A DNA stretch of 64,000 bases from Bedellia somnulentella (lineage: Eukaryota; Arthropoda; Insecta; Lepidoptera; Bedelliidae). The stretch lies in contig OY755177.1 in NCBI GenBank assembly GCA_963576735.1, forward strand, positions 19,840,001 to 19,904,000, read 5' to 3'. Below are positions 1-9,129 of this stretch, piece by piece; the first letter of the stretch is position 1; each line of letters starts with the position of its first letter. Below the pieces are notes generated by a model that saw nothing but the letters and a program-made list of their open reading frames with translations, searched no databases and had not been told where the DNA came from. A program made the translations under genes and the position numbers.

Positions 1-1340
1 GACGCGCTATAAAAATGAACGGTCGACTTTCATCCCGATCTTTTATTGGCGGCCGTTTGAGCTCACATTCCCGACTTTCAGTGATTCTCGGATATTACTG
101 TTTTGTTTCAAATGAATGACTCGGGACGTGTTCCGCAGCAAACCTATTCTGACACATTTTAACGGTTACAAATTGTAAGCGATTTGTTTAAATACCGTAC
201 AAGCTTGTGCATCTTAATTACTTACTTTGTTTGGAGATGTTGCAGATGAGGAATATTAGAATCACTCGTGCAGACGCGCGCTATACAATTCGTTAATAGC
301 ATACAAAAACTTTGTATATATAACCGTTTCAAGCTCAGTTCTTTAACGCGTCCTCAAATAGTCTAAAGCCTATTTTGTAAATGTAAACCCAACCCAGTAT
401 GTAAAGCATAAATATAATGAATACTTAAATAATATTTTTCTTATGTATAATAAGTATCTAAAATCGATTTCACAAGAAATCTATATGTAAAAAGTAATTA
501 TAAAATTTTCTTTACTAAGCAAATGTTCGATGTTAGTTAGTTGTGATTTGTTTTCATCGGCAAAGGTGGAGAGTATCGACCGCCACTTAGCTCGGAACTG
601 AAAATCTGTTTTGTTTTGTTTACACTCATCACCATCAATCTTCTCCAGCAAGAATGTTTGTTCTTTTCACCTCACTGTTACAGAGTTAAATACGTTATGT
701 ATGAAAAATGTTTACAATTTGTATAAAATTGTAACAAAGCACAAACAATTTGGATACTATATGGATTATGCAAGTCGCAATAGTGATGGCTCATCAATAT
801 GAACACTTAAGAACCATCATCAAAATATCATAAGTATCAAGCAAATTCACCAAAATGTTGATAAGTTGTACAAATTTTCTCGCACTGTTATTGAACTGAT
901 TTTGTGGTATCGTTTTAAAGTAAATATAACAACGAAACATAAAATCTAATCCATACATGTAGTAGCGCGATCTTTCTCAGCACTTTTCCTCTCATGTTTT
1001 TGACAGTACGTGTCATTAATCTCCCAGTCCATAGAAATAATAAGCGAGACATCCCCTTCTGATAAATGACGGGGTTTTTATCAATCCATCAGTACTGCGG
1101 CGGTTTTAAACGACGAGTGTTACAGCTCATCAGCTTCCGAGAGATCGATGTGTTCGAATGCATTCGGGCAAACTGGGAAAACCTGGTTTTGAAAGCAAAT
1201 AACGTTAGTGAACTGTTTTGCAGTATTGTAAGCAGTAATAGTTTAAAATATTTCGATTCTATATTTTGTTGTGGGCGCGGGACGTGACGACTTTGGGTAC
1301 TAAGCGCATCCTTAAATATAGTTTATCATATTTTACATAT
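1..1340. other. Non-coding flank, no gene recognised
   Basis: AT-rich sequence left of the gypsy insertion. The short open frames here show no domain or motif that I recognise. Around 560-700 there is weak resemblance (antisense) to the 3' end of the RTE-like LINE seen at 45469-47322: a 'tatcgaccgccac' stretch followed by a 'catcaatctt' stretch in the same order. The last four bases, ATAT at 1337-1340, are the left copy of the gypsy target duplication. Confidence 0.5.
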
Positions 1341-1807
1341 TGTTACGACATCTGTTCGCAAGTAGGAGATAGGATTTGCCACTACTAGATAACAGATGGC
1401 GTTACTAGTATTCTAATAAGTAAAGGAATTACTAGATGTTTCTCGAATATCGACTTTTCGAGAATGTGGTACACTAGAACTTTCTGTAATATTCGCGTAT
1501 TTGAGATTTGGCATATGTAAAGAGCGACGCGTGCTACGGAGTGATTCGAGTGCGAAGAACTAAAGCGAGAACAAGCGAAATACTACAGTGCAGTGATATA
1601 CGGATTACGGAAATAAGCTTAACGGTGTGGACAGTGTTACTATAACGGAGTAAATTAGTGTTGTTAATTAGTGCGAGTATCGATAGTTAATTATCGATAG
1701 TGTTTGTTGTGTTGTGTAAAGTGCGTTATTGGTCAATAAATATAATTACACCTTATTGCACGAAAGTGTGACTGGTATTTATCAAATTAAGAACCCGGTA
1801 CGTAACA
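1341..1807 (+). repeat. 5' LTR of the complete gypsy element
   Basis: 467 bp, TG...CA ends, terminal 7-bp inverted repeat. It contains an AATAAA polyadenylation signal near 1736, close to its right end. No difference from the right LTR was seen by eye over its whole length. Confidence 0.95.
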
Positions 1808-1808
1808 A

Positions 1809-1828
1809 TTGGTGACAGAAGTGGATTT
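1809..1828 (+). promoter_or_regulatory. Primer-binding site of gypsy element
   Basis: Sequence TTGGTGACAGAAGTGG starts 1 base after the LTR, where the tRNA 3' end should pair to prime minus-strand DNA. The identical sequence follows the 5' LTR of the defective relative at 11818 (minus strand). The priming tRNA was not identified. Confidence 0.7.
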
Positions 1829-1832
1829 GAAG

Positions 1833-4800
1833 ATGCCAGTTATGCCGAAGGAAGACGGAAGAGAGGGTGTGAAGACACGCGCTCAGAAAGCCGCAGAGGG
1901 TGAACAGCTGTCGGAAATGAGTTCATCGGTCACGAACCCTCGGAGTGACATTCCAGAGGAGACGTCCGCGGTGACTAACGCGCCGTCTACATCAACGGCG
2001 CCGGCGGCCGCAACTAATACTGACTTGACGATGATAGTTGAAATGTTTCAAAGCATGCATGAAGCACAACAAAGCATACAGGATGTTGTGAAAAACATAC
2101 ATTCGGAGGTACAGGATGTTAAAAAAAACATACATTCGGAGGTACAGGGTGTTGTGAAACAAGAAGTTCGTGAGTTGCGCGAGGAACAGCAAACTAAGTT
2201 CTCACAAGTTCTCACTGCGGTCAATGAAGTCAGTGGTCGGGTGGTTACTGTGGAAAAAGACGTAGAGCAGATGAAGGAGCAGGTAACCACTATTGAGAAA
2301 GATTTCGATGACATGAAGACCGACTTCCGCGGAATGGAGAAAAGGGTTCTGCAGCTTGAATCACGACCGGTCAAGGTTGTCTCCGGTGAGAATGTAGTAG
2401 CTGTCCATGGTCCTCGTGTGAAGGTTCCTCCCTACGACGGAACAACATCCTGGTCGGCGTATAGACATCAGTTCCAGACTGTTGCGGCTGCCAATGGTTG
2501 GACTGATGAACAGTGTTTGACTGCACTGACGGTGGCGCTCCGAGGTCAAGCACTGTCAGTAATAGAGGCGCTGCCGACTCCGAGTGGTGGTTTCAAGGAC
2601 CTGCTGAATGCGTTGGAGTCTCGCTATGGAGAGCGACACCTGGAGCACGTGTTCCGCGCTCAGCTGCGTGATAGGGTCCAGCGTTCCGGAGAGGGACTTC
2701 AGCAGTGGGCCCTTGAAATCGAGAAGCTCGTCCGCAAGGCCTATCCCAGTGTAGATCCGAAGACGGTGGAAATGAACCTGGTGCAAGCATTCGTCGACGG
2801 CATCAGAGATATCGAAGTGAGAACAGCGGTGAGACTTCAACACCACACGTCTCTCAAGGATGCCTTGGCGAACGCTCTAGAAGTTGAAGCTTGCCGCCAG
2901 GATACGCGCCAAACTCATCGACTTCGTGAGATTGCGGAAGCAAATGAGGACGTCAAGGTCATTAAAGCACCCGTCGGAAGGAGTACTGGACCGATTTGTT
3001 ATGGCTGCGGGAAAAGGGGCCATTTGAGATTAAGTTGCCCGCTGAGGAAGGAAGAAAAGAGGCAGGCAGAGGCTCCTGCCGCAAAACGAGCATTAGCCAG
3101 GACCGGGGGGCAGGTGCTGGCTAGAGAGGAGAAAGCCCCGACAATGACCATCTCACAAGCCTGTAACGGGAACAGTTTGGTGATATTGGGCTGTGTCAAT
3201 GATCAAGACTGTAAGATGACCCTTGATACTGGAGCGTCTAGAACGGTGATCAATCCGGCACTGGTGAAAGCAGCGAATATCAAGTATAGCAGAGATACTA
3301 AGTGTCGGCTACTCTCCGCCTCTGGCCAGCGAATACCTGTCCTTGGTGAACTCTCAGTCAGGATGATGGTTGGCGAGACGTCGTATACTCATCAAGTCAT
3401 TGTAGCTGAGATAATGGATGAATGCATACTAGGACTGGACTTCATGAAGAAATATAACTGCCGGATTGACATAACGAGAGGAATTTTCAAGTGTGGCCAG
3501 GAAGAAATCTTTATACTGGGTGGTCCCGTCGGTGAAGTGACATGCTTGAAAACCATCAATATTCCTGCGCGTTCTCAGAAGTTGGTTCCGGTGATGTTAC
3601 CTGTAGACAGCGAGAAGAAGAGGCATCGTTGTGTGTTGATTGAAGAGACAGGGAAGAACGGGCCAAGGAAATTTCTGACAGCAAGAACTTTGGTTACAAG
3701 CAACAAGACGGCAATAGTGAAGGTAGTCAACCTTGACCAAGAAGATGTACAGCTTAAGCGGGGTGAAGTAGTTGGTCAGTGTGAAGAAGTAGTCTGGATG
3801 AGGAGCTGTCATTCTCCAAATCGGAAAGTCAAAGTGAAAGTCGATAATTCAACTGTAACTGACTTGTTAAGTGAGATCCAGGATGACTTATCTTACTTGG
3901 AGAGGATCAAGGTTAAACAGTTGCTGGTGAAATATGCTGACATCTTCTCAAATGCAGAAGGGGACTTAGGCAGAACATCTTTAGTGCAACACAGAATTGA
4001 TACAGGGGACGAAAGACCTATTAGACAGAGAGCAAGGAGAATCCCAATCGCTAAGGAGAAAGAAGTTGAAGAATTGCTCGAAGACATGAAAAAGAAGAAG
4101 GTCATTAGTCCGTCCTCCAGTCCGTGGTGTTCTCCAGTGGTTCTTGTTAAGAAGAAAGATGGAAGCACACGGTTTTGTGTTGACTACAGGCAACTGAACA
4201 ACGTGACAAAGAAGGACAGCTATCCTTTGCCAAGAATAGATGACACTCTGGATACTTTGAGTGGCATGAAGTGGTTTTCAACCCTGGACTGCAAGTCAGG
4301 CTACTGGCAGGTGGAAATACATCCGACTGATAAAGAGAAGACTGCGTTTTCAACTGGAAAGGGTTTGTGGCAGTTTAACGTCATGCCTTTCGGTCTCTGC
4401 AACGCGCCAGCTACTTTCGAAAGGCTTATGGAGTGTGCGTTGGCGGGATTGGTTGGCGAGGCTTGCCTGGTGTACCTCGACGACGTGGTCATAATAGGCA
4501 AAAGCTTCCAAGACCATCTCAAGAACCTGGAACAAGTCTTTCAGAAAATTCGTGGAGCAAACCTGAAACTGAATCCGAAGAAGTGCCGGCTGTTTAGAAC
4601 TTCAGTGAACTATTTAGGACACGTAATCAGCCGAGAAGGAATTCAGACGGATCCGGAAAAGGTGGAAGCTGTGCAGAAATGGCCGACGCCAAAGGACAAA
4701 ACAGACGTGCGAGCTTTTCTCGGCCTTTGCTCGTACTATCGACGTTTTGTAAAAGGGTTTTCTGAGATCGCCAAACCATTGCATCGGTTGACTGAAGATA

Positions 4801-6671
4801 AGAAAACCTTCTCTTGGGATGATGAATGCGAGTTATCTTTCAATGAGCTGAAGAAGAGGCTTTGCGAGACACCTATCCTTGGATATCCACAGCCAGAGGG
4901 ACAGTACATCGTTGACAGCGATGCTAGTAATATGGCTATTGGTGGAGTGTTATCACAGATCCAAGGTGACAAGGAAGTTGTGATCGGATATTTCAGCAAG
5001 TCTCTATCTAAAGCGGAAAGAAACTACTGCGTCACGAGAAAGGAACTTCTAGCTGTAGTGAAGACCTTACAGCATTTTTACAAGTATTTGATTGGGAGAC
5101 CGTTCAAGCTTCGAACTGATCATGCTGCACTGAAATGGCTTCTCCAGTTCAAAAACCCGGAAGGACAGGTAGCTCGATGGATCGAACAGCTACAAGAGTA
5201 TGACTTTTCTATCGAGCACCGTAGTGGTAAATCTCATGGCAATGCAGACGCGCTTTCACGTAGACCGTGTCCGGAAGACTGTAAACATTGTAGGAAGCAA
5301 GAGTCGAAGGAGGAGGTCGTGAAAGTGACTCGAATTTGTCCATTGGATGGATGGGAAACAGAAGCTATGCAGAAGGCCCAAGAAGAAGATGAGAACCTCA
5401 GACCCATCATGAAATGGAAGAAGGAAAAACACGATCAACCGGCTTGGAGTGAAGTAGCGTCCACAGGAGTGAGTACGAAAGCTTACTGGGCGCAATGGAA
5501 CAGCCTGGTTCTGATCAATGGTCTACTGTACCGGAGGTGGGAGAAACCCAACGGTAAAGAAGAGCACCTACAATTGGTCGTGCCCAGAGCCAAGGTTAAA
5601 GATGTACTGCGGGAAACACATGACGGTGTTTCGGGCGGGCATCTTGGGGTAAATCGTACGTTGCAGAAGGTTCGTGCGAAGTTTTACTGGCTTCATTGTA
5701 GGGACGACGTACAGGACTGGTGCCGGAAATGTACAACGTGTGCCGCGGTGAAAGGTCCGCAGACCCGGAGTAGAGGGGGATTACGGTTGTACAATGTGGG
5801 AGCTCCCTGGGAGAGGATTGCCGTTGATGTGGCTGGACCGTTTCCACAATCAGAGTCCGGAAATAAATATTTCATGGTGGTGATGGATTACTTCACTAAG
5901 TGGCCTGAAGTGTTTGCCATACCCAATCAAGAAGCAATAACTGTGGCTACAAAACTGGTTGAGGAAGTGATCTGTCGATTTGGCGTGCCCCTGGAGATAC
6001 ACTCTGACCAGGGAAGAAATTTTGAGTCACAAGTATTTCAAGAGGTGTGCAAACTGCTTGGAATGCATAAAACCAGGACGACGCCATATCATCCTCAGTC
6101 AGATGGAATGGTGGAGAGGTTCAACCAAACACTGGAGAGACAGTTGGCGAAGATGGTTGAAAAACATCAGAAGGACTGGGACAAACACATTCCATTATTT
6201 TTACTGTCTTACCGGTCAGCTGTTCACGAAAGCACGAAGGAAACACCTGCTTTCGTCAATTTCGGAAGAGAGCTACGATTGCCTGTAGATTTGTTGACAG
6301 GAGGGTCACCAGATGAGCCGCAGAGTGTAACTGAATATGTAAGCGATTTGAGGGAAAGAATGCAAGATGTACATTCCCTAGTGCGTGAAAATGGTTTACA
6401 TGCTAGTGAAAAGATGAAAACCAGATATGACCGTAAAGCTAACACGCCGCGTTTCGAAGAGGGTATGCTCGTCTGGTTACACAATCCAACTCGCCAGAAA
6501 GGGAAGTCCCCTAAGTTACAAAATAGGTGGGAAGGACCGTACAAGGTGGTCACTAGAATAAACGATGTAACGTACAGAATTCAACGCCAACCTAGAGGGG
6601 CTTGGAAAATAGTTCACATCGATCGACTTGCGAAGTACCATGGAAGCAATAATACTCGGGACGAGTATTAA
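1833..6671 (+). CDS. Gag-Pol polyprotein, Ty3/Gypsy
   Basis: 1,612 residues from the first in-frame ATG; the frame is open slightly upstream (TTG at 1809) but a eukaryotic start should be the ATG at 1833. Order: coiled-coil-rich Gag with heptad segments (about residues 60-190), capsid-like region starting near a PPYDGTTSWSAYRHQF motif, one CCHC zinc knuckle (C389-C392-H397-C402), aspartic protease DTGA (465-468), reverse transcriptase with YLDD (881-884), RNase H with a first acidic residue at D1028, and integrase with an HHCC finger (from H1263) and catalytic D1332, D1392, E1428 spaced D-59-D-35-E, ending with a GPY-type motif (RWEGPY). All catalytic residues checked are present. It copies its own RNA in cytoplasmic particles and inserts the DNA in the nucleus. 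Gag and Pol share one frame with no frameshift signal, so their ratio must be set by processing or another means. Confidence 0.95.
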   Translation: MPVMPKEDGREGVKTRAQKAAEGEQLSEMSSSVTNPRSDIPEETSAVTNAPSTSTAPAAATNTDLTMIVEMFQSMHEAQQSIQDVVKNIHSEVQDVKKNIHSEVQGVVKQEVRELREEQQTKFSQVLTAVNEVSGRVVTVEKDVEQMKEQVTTIEKDFDDMKTDFRGMEKRVLQLESRPVKVVSGENVVAVHGPRVKVPPYDGTTSWSAYRHQFQTVAAANGWTDEQCLTALTVALRGQALSVIEALPTPSGGFKDLLNALESRYGERHLEHVFRAQLRDRVQRSGEGLQQWALEIEKLVRKAYPSVDPKTVEMNLVQAFVDGIRDIEVRTAVRLQHHTSLKDALANALEVEACRQDTRQTHRLREIAEANEDVKVIKAPVGRSTGPICYGCGKRGHLRLSCPLRKEEKRQAEAPAAKRALARTGGQVLAREEKAPTMTISQACNGNSLVILGCVNDQDCKMTLDTGASRTVINPALVKAANIKYSRDTKCRLLSASGQRIPVLGELSVRMMVGETSYTHQVIVAEIMDECILGLDFMKKYNCRIDITRGIFKCGQEEIFILGGPVGEVTCLKTINIPARSQKLVPVMLPVDSEKKRHRCVLIEETGKNGPRKFLTARTLVTSNKTAIVKVVNLDQEDVQLKRGEVVGQCEEVVWMRSCHSPNRKVKVKVDNSTVTDLLSEIQDDLSYLERIKVKQLLVKYADIFSNAEGDLGRTSLVQHRIDTGDERPIRQRARRIPIAKEKEVEELLEDMKKKKVISPSSSPWCSPVVLVKKKDGSTRFCVDYRQLNNVTKKDSYPLPRIDDTLDTLSGMKWFSTLDCKSGYWQVEIHPTDKEKTAFSTGKGLWQFNVMPFGLCNAPATFERLMECALAGLVGEACLVYLDDVVIIGKSFQDHLKNLEQVFQKIRGANLKLNPKKCRLFRTSVNYLGHVISREGIQTDPEKVEAVQKWPTPKDKTDVRAFLGLCSYYRRFVKGFSEIAKPLHRLTEDKKTFSWDDECELSFNELKKRLCETPILGYPQPEGQYIVDSDASNMAIGGVLSQIQGDKEVVIGYFSKSLSKAERNYCVTRKELLAVVKTLQHFYKYLIGRPFKLRTDHAALKWLLQFKNPEGQVARWIEQLQEYDFSIEHRSGKSHGNADALSRRPCPEDCKHCRKQESKEEVVKVTRICPLDGWETEAMQKAQEEDENLRPIMKWKKEKHDQPAWSEVASTGVSTKAYWAQWNSLVLINGLLYRRWEKPNGKEEHLQLVVPRAKVKDVLRETHDGVSGGHLGVNRTLQKVRAKFYWLHCRDDVQDWCRKCTTCAAVKGPQTRSRGGLRLYNVGAPWERIAVDVAGPFPQSESGNKYFMVVMDYFTKWPEVFAIPNQEAITVATKLVEEVICRFGVPLEIHSDQGRNFESQVFQEVCKLLGMHKTRTTPYHPQSDGMVERFNQTLERQLAKMVEKHQKDWDKHIPLFLLSYRSAVHESTKETPAFVNFGRELRLPVDLLTGGSPDEPQSVTEYVSDLRERMQDVHSLVRENGLHASEKMKTRYDRKANTPRFEEGMLVWLHNPTRQKGKSPKLQNRWEGPYKVVTRINDVTYRIQRQPRGAWKIVHIDRLAKYHGSNNTRDEY
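2082..2147 (+). repeat. 33-bp tandem duplication inside gag coiled coil
   Basis: Two 33-bp units (2082-2114 and 2115-2147) encode DVVKNIHSEVQ and DVKKNIHSEVQ, followed by a degenerate third start. The defective relative at 8628-12304 has a single unit, so the coiled-coil length varies between copies. Confidence 0.85.
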
Positions 6672-6674
6672 TGT

Positions 6675-6687
6675 AAGGAGGGGGTAA
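6675..6687 (+). promoter_or_regulatory. Polypurine tract of gypsy element
   Basis: AAGGAGGGGGTAA directly abuts the right LTR and starts 3 bases after the gag-pol stop codon. It is the expected plus-strand primer. Confidence 0.8.
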
Positions 6688-7154
6688 TGTTACGACATCT
6701 GTTCGCAAGTAGGAGATAGGATTTGCCACTACTAGATAACAGATGGCGTTACTAGTATTCTAATAAGTAAAGGAATTACTAGATGTTTCTCGAATATCGA
6801 CTTTTCGAGAATGTGGTACACTAGAACTTTCTGTAATATTCGCGTATTTGAGATTTGGCATATGTAAAGAGCGACGCGTGCTACGGAGTGATTCGAGTGC
6901 GAAGAACTAAAGCGAGAACAAGCGAAATACTACAGTGCAGTGATATACGGATTACGGAAATAAGCTTAACGGTGTGGACAGTGTTACTATAACGGAGTAA
7001 ATTAGTGTTGTTAATTAGTGCGAGTATCGATAGTTAATTATCGATAGTGTTTGTTGTGTTGTGTAAAGTGCGTTATTGGTCAATAAATATAATTACACCT
7101 TATTGCACGAAAGTGTGACTGGTATTTATCAAATTAAGAACCCGGTACGTAACA
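6688..7154 (+). repeat. 3' LTR of the complete gypsy element
   Basis: 467 bp, read as identical to 1341-1807. It is followed by ATAT (7155-7158), the right target duplication. Confidence 0.95.
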
Positions 7155-7683
7155 ATATTAACTTCTTCAAGTGGTTAAAGGATAGTTGATATTGAAGCTT
7201 TGACAACCCCATTGGGTATAATAGTCATGAGTTTTAGCGTGTTATTTTTGTTTTATTTTTCTATAGAATAGGTCCATAAGATAAGCCTAAATGTTATTCT
7301 TTTTAACACTGTTGGATAAAATTTACTTGCAAGAAACTATGTTATTCAAATTCCCAAGTCATTCTACATCGCTGTTTTTGATTGATTTGTTGTTGTATGT
7401 ATTTGTGAATACGATTTATAAAATCATACGTTCAAAGGATTACTTTGTTGTTGGAGAAGATACATCTTGTTAGTTATTAAGTTGTGCAAACAAAGAAAAG
7501 TTTTACTATCAGCAATATCAATATCGGTACTCATACACAAACACACAAGTGGTAATCATAGCGAGCAGGCGACCACAAAGAAAGTGAAGAGTCATCGAAA
7601 CCCGAGATTGTTATTTATTTCGGTAGAACTGGATAGCCTACCCAGTCCCGTACTATATGAATAATAATACTCGGCAACAAAAC

Positions 7684-7948
7684 TCCCGAAATAATAATAA
7701 TGCTGTGTAGTGTCGGCTTAGAATCGCACTATCCCATTTCTTCCGGTGGGTGTACTTAAGTGGCGACTAACGGTATTGGGGCTTTTAAGGGATTTTTGGG
7801 CGATGCGGTTGGAGACCCATCACCAACAACCTTTATTTTTACCATCTTTTCCTTACTCACATTTCCAAAAGTGGCTGAGGAATTTCTAATTCCTTAGCTC
7901 CGACTACCCCTGCTAGGGATTTAGAGCCGTGAGTATATGTAATGTAAT
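7684..7948 (+). repeat. Dispersed repeat family B (short, ATG-repeat tail)
   Basis: Fairly complete copy. It begins GCTGTGTAGTGTCGGCTTAG, contains GGGCGATGCGGTTGGAGACC and a segment around AAAAGTGGCTGAGGAA, and ends GCCGTGAGTATATG followed by short ATG/TAATG repeats. Eleven more full or partial copies of this family lie in the window. Orientation is given with the GTATG-type tail at the 3' end. The tail resembles that of the RTE-like LINE at 45469-47322, which suggests a SINE or LINE-tail unit that borrows its machinery. No tRNA-like head is evident in this copy. Confidence 0.75.
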
Positions 7949-8075
7949 GTAATGTTTTCGCGATCCTAACAATATTAATCTAGCACCACTTTTGCTGTGT
8001 TGTGCTGGAAACATGTTTAAAATTTGAATACATAACTCTCTACGTACATCTAGTCAAAATTTTATATCCCAAACT

Positions 8076-8230
8076 CAAATGCAGTATATTACCAAAGGGG
8101 TTGCCGAAGGTACTAATACTTCTAAACATCGCGTTACATGGTCACCTGATGTTCAGTGTTGGCCTGGACAGTGTACTTACTCACATGGTAGGGGCATTCC
8201 CATCGACATGTGTTCTAAACTCTTAGCTTC
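8076..8230 (-). repeat. SINE family A, divergent internal piece
   Basis: Diverged match to the body of SINE family A (see 15528-15902): GGGGTTGCCGAAGGTACTAA, a cacctgatgttcag segment and ggacagtgtact occur in family order. Head and tail are missing. Confidence 0.6.
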
Positions 8231-8409
8231 TACGGTTGTATATAATGTGTATACCAAATAACGTCAGTGAGCGGTTATTATTTTTATTGCTCTATTTAAA
8301 ATGTTCGTCTTCTCCTCAAACCATCCGATCAAGGTTGTCTCAGCTATGTTCGTGATATTTATTGATATGTGATTGATATACACATCGCAACATTTTGCTC
8401 GATAAATAA

Positions 8410-8484
8410 ACATAATAACATAAACATAAACGTTCACGCCGAATATCCCCGAAGGGGTTGGCAGAGATATTAATACTAGTACCC
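8410..8484 (-). repeat. SINE family A, tail fragment
   Basis: The 3' end of family A: cataaa repeats followed by GTTCACGCCGAATATCCCCG and GAAGGGGTTGGCAGAG. The match stops after about 75 bases. Confidence 0.7.
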
Positions 8485-8627
8485 AAGATTTTGCTCGATG
8501 AGTTATAAATATACGAAGCTGGTTTGCCACGGCTATATTTGGAAAAGTTAATTTGGTTTGACTTGTGCTGGCACAAAATTTAGTGTTTTTTTATAATGAT
8601 AGATAGATAAAGCTTTATATATGGTAT

Positions 8628-9113
8628 TGTTACGTACCGGGTTCTTAATTTGATAAATACCAGTCACACTTTCGTGCAATAAGGTGTAATTATATTTATT
8701 GACCAATAACGCACTTTACACAACACAACAAACACTATCGATAATTAACTATCGATACTCGCACTAATTAACAACACTAATTTACTCCGTTATAGTAACA
8801 CTGTCCACACCGTTAAGCTTATTTCCGTAATCCATATATCACTGCACTGTCGTATTTAATTTCTTCGCTCTAGTATTTCGCTTGTTCTCGCTTTAGTTCT
8901 TCGCACTCGAATAACTCCGTAGCACGCGTCGCTCTTTATATATGCCAAATCTCAAATACGCGAATATTACAGAAAGTTCTAGTACCACATTCTCGAAAAG
9001 TCGATATTCGAGAAACATCTAGTAATTCCTTTACTTATTAGAATACTAGTAACGCCATCTGTTATCTAGTAGTGGCAAATCCTATCTCCTACTTGCGAAC
9101 AGATGTCGTAACA
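8628..9113 (-). repeat. 3' LTR of deleted gypsy relative
   Basis: 486 bp; on the plus strand it runs TGTTACGTACC to ATGTCGTAACA. Preceded by GTAT at 8624-8627, the left target duplication. No difference from 11819-12304 was seen by eye. Confidence 0.93.
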
Positions 9114-9129
9114 TTACCCCCTCCTTACA

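Larger units (their letters stand above)
1341..7154 (+). mobile_element. Complete Ty3/Gypsy LTR retrotransposon
   Basis: Full-length element: 467-bp LTRs beginning TGTTACG and ending CGTAACA (7-bp inverted ends), a primer-binding site just inside the left LTR, one gag-pol frame, a polypurine tract, then the right LTR. Flanking ATAT at 1337-1340 and 7155-7158 is the 4-bp target duplication. I read the two LTRs as identical and the ORF has no stop or frameshift, so this is a recent and possibly active insertion. No env-like frame lies between pol and the right LTR. Clade within Ty3/Gypsy is not assigned; gag and pol share one frame and no chromodomain is seen. Confidence 0.95.

Noticed and set aside
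1066..1287. 73-codon frame as a possible gene
   Set aside because: No recognisable motif, no promoter or splice evidence; length is within chance for this composition.
1992..2846. Antisense open frames across gag-pol and across the second gypsy element
   Set aside because: They are shadows of the coding frame; they have no domains and recur wherever the gypsy sequence recurs.
6672..6687. Envelope gene (errantivirus-like) after pol
   Set aside because: Only 16 bases separate the pol stop from the 3' LTR; there is no third frame.
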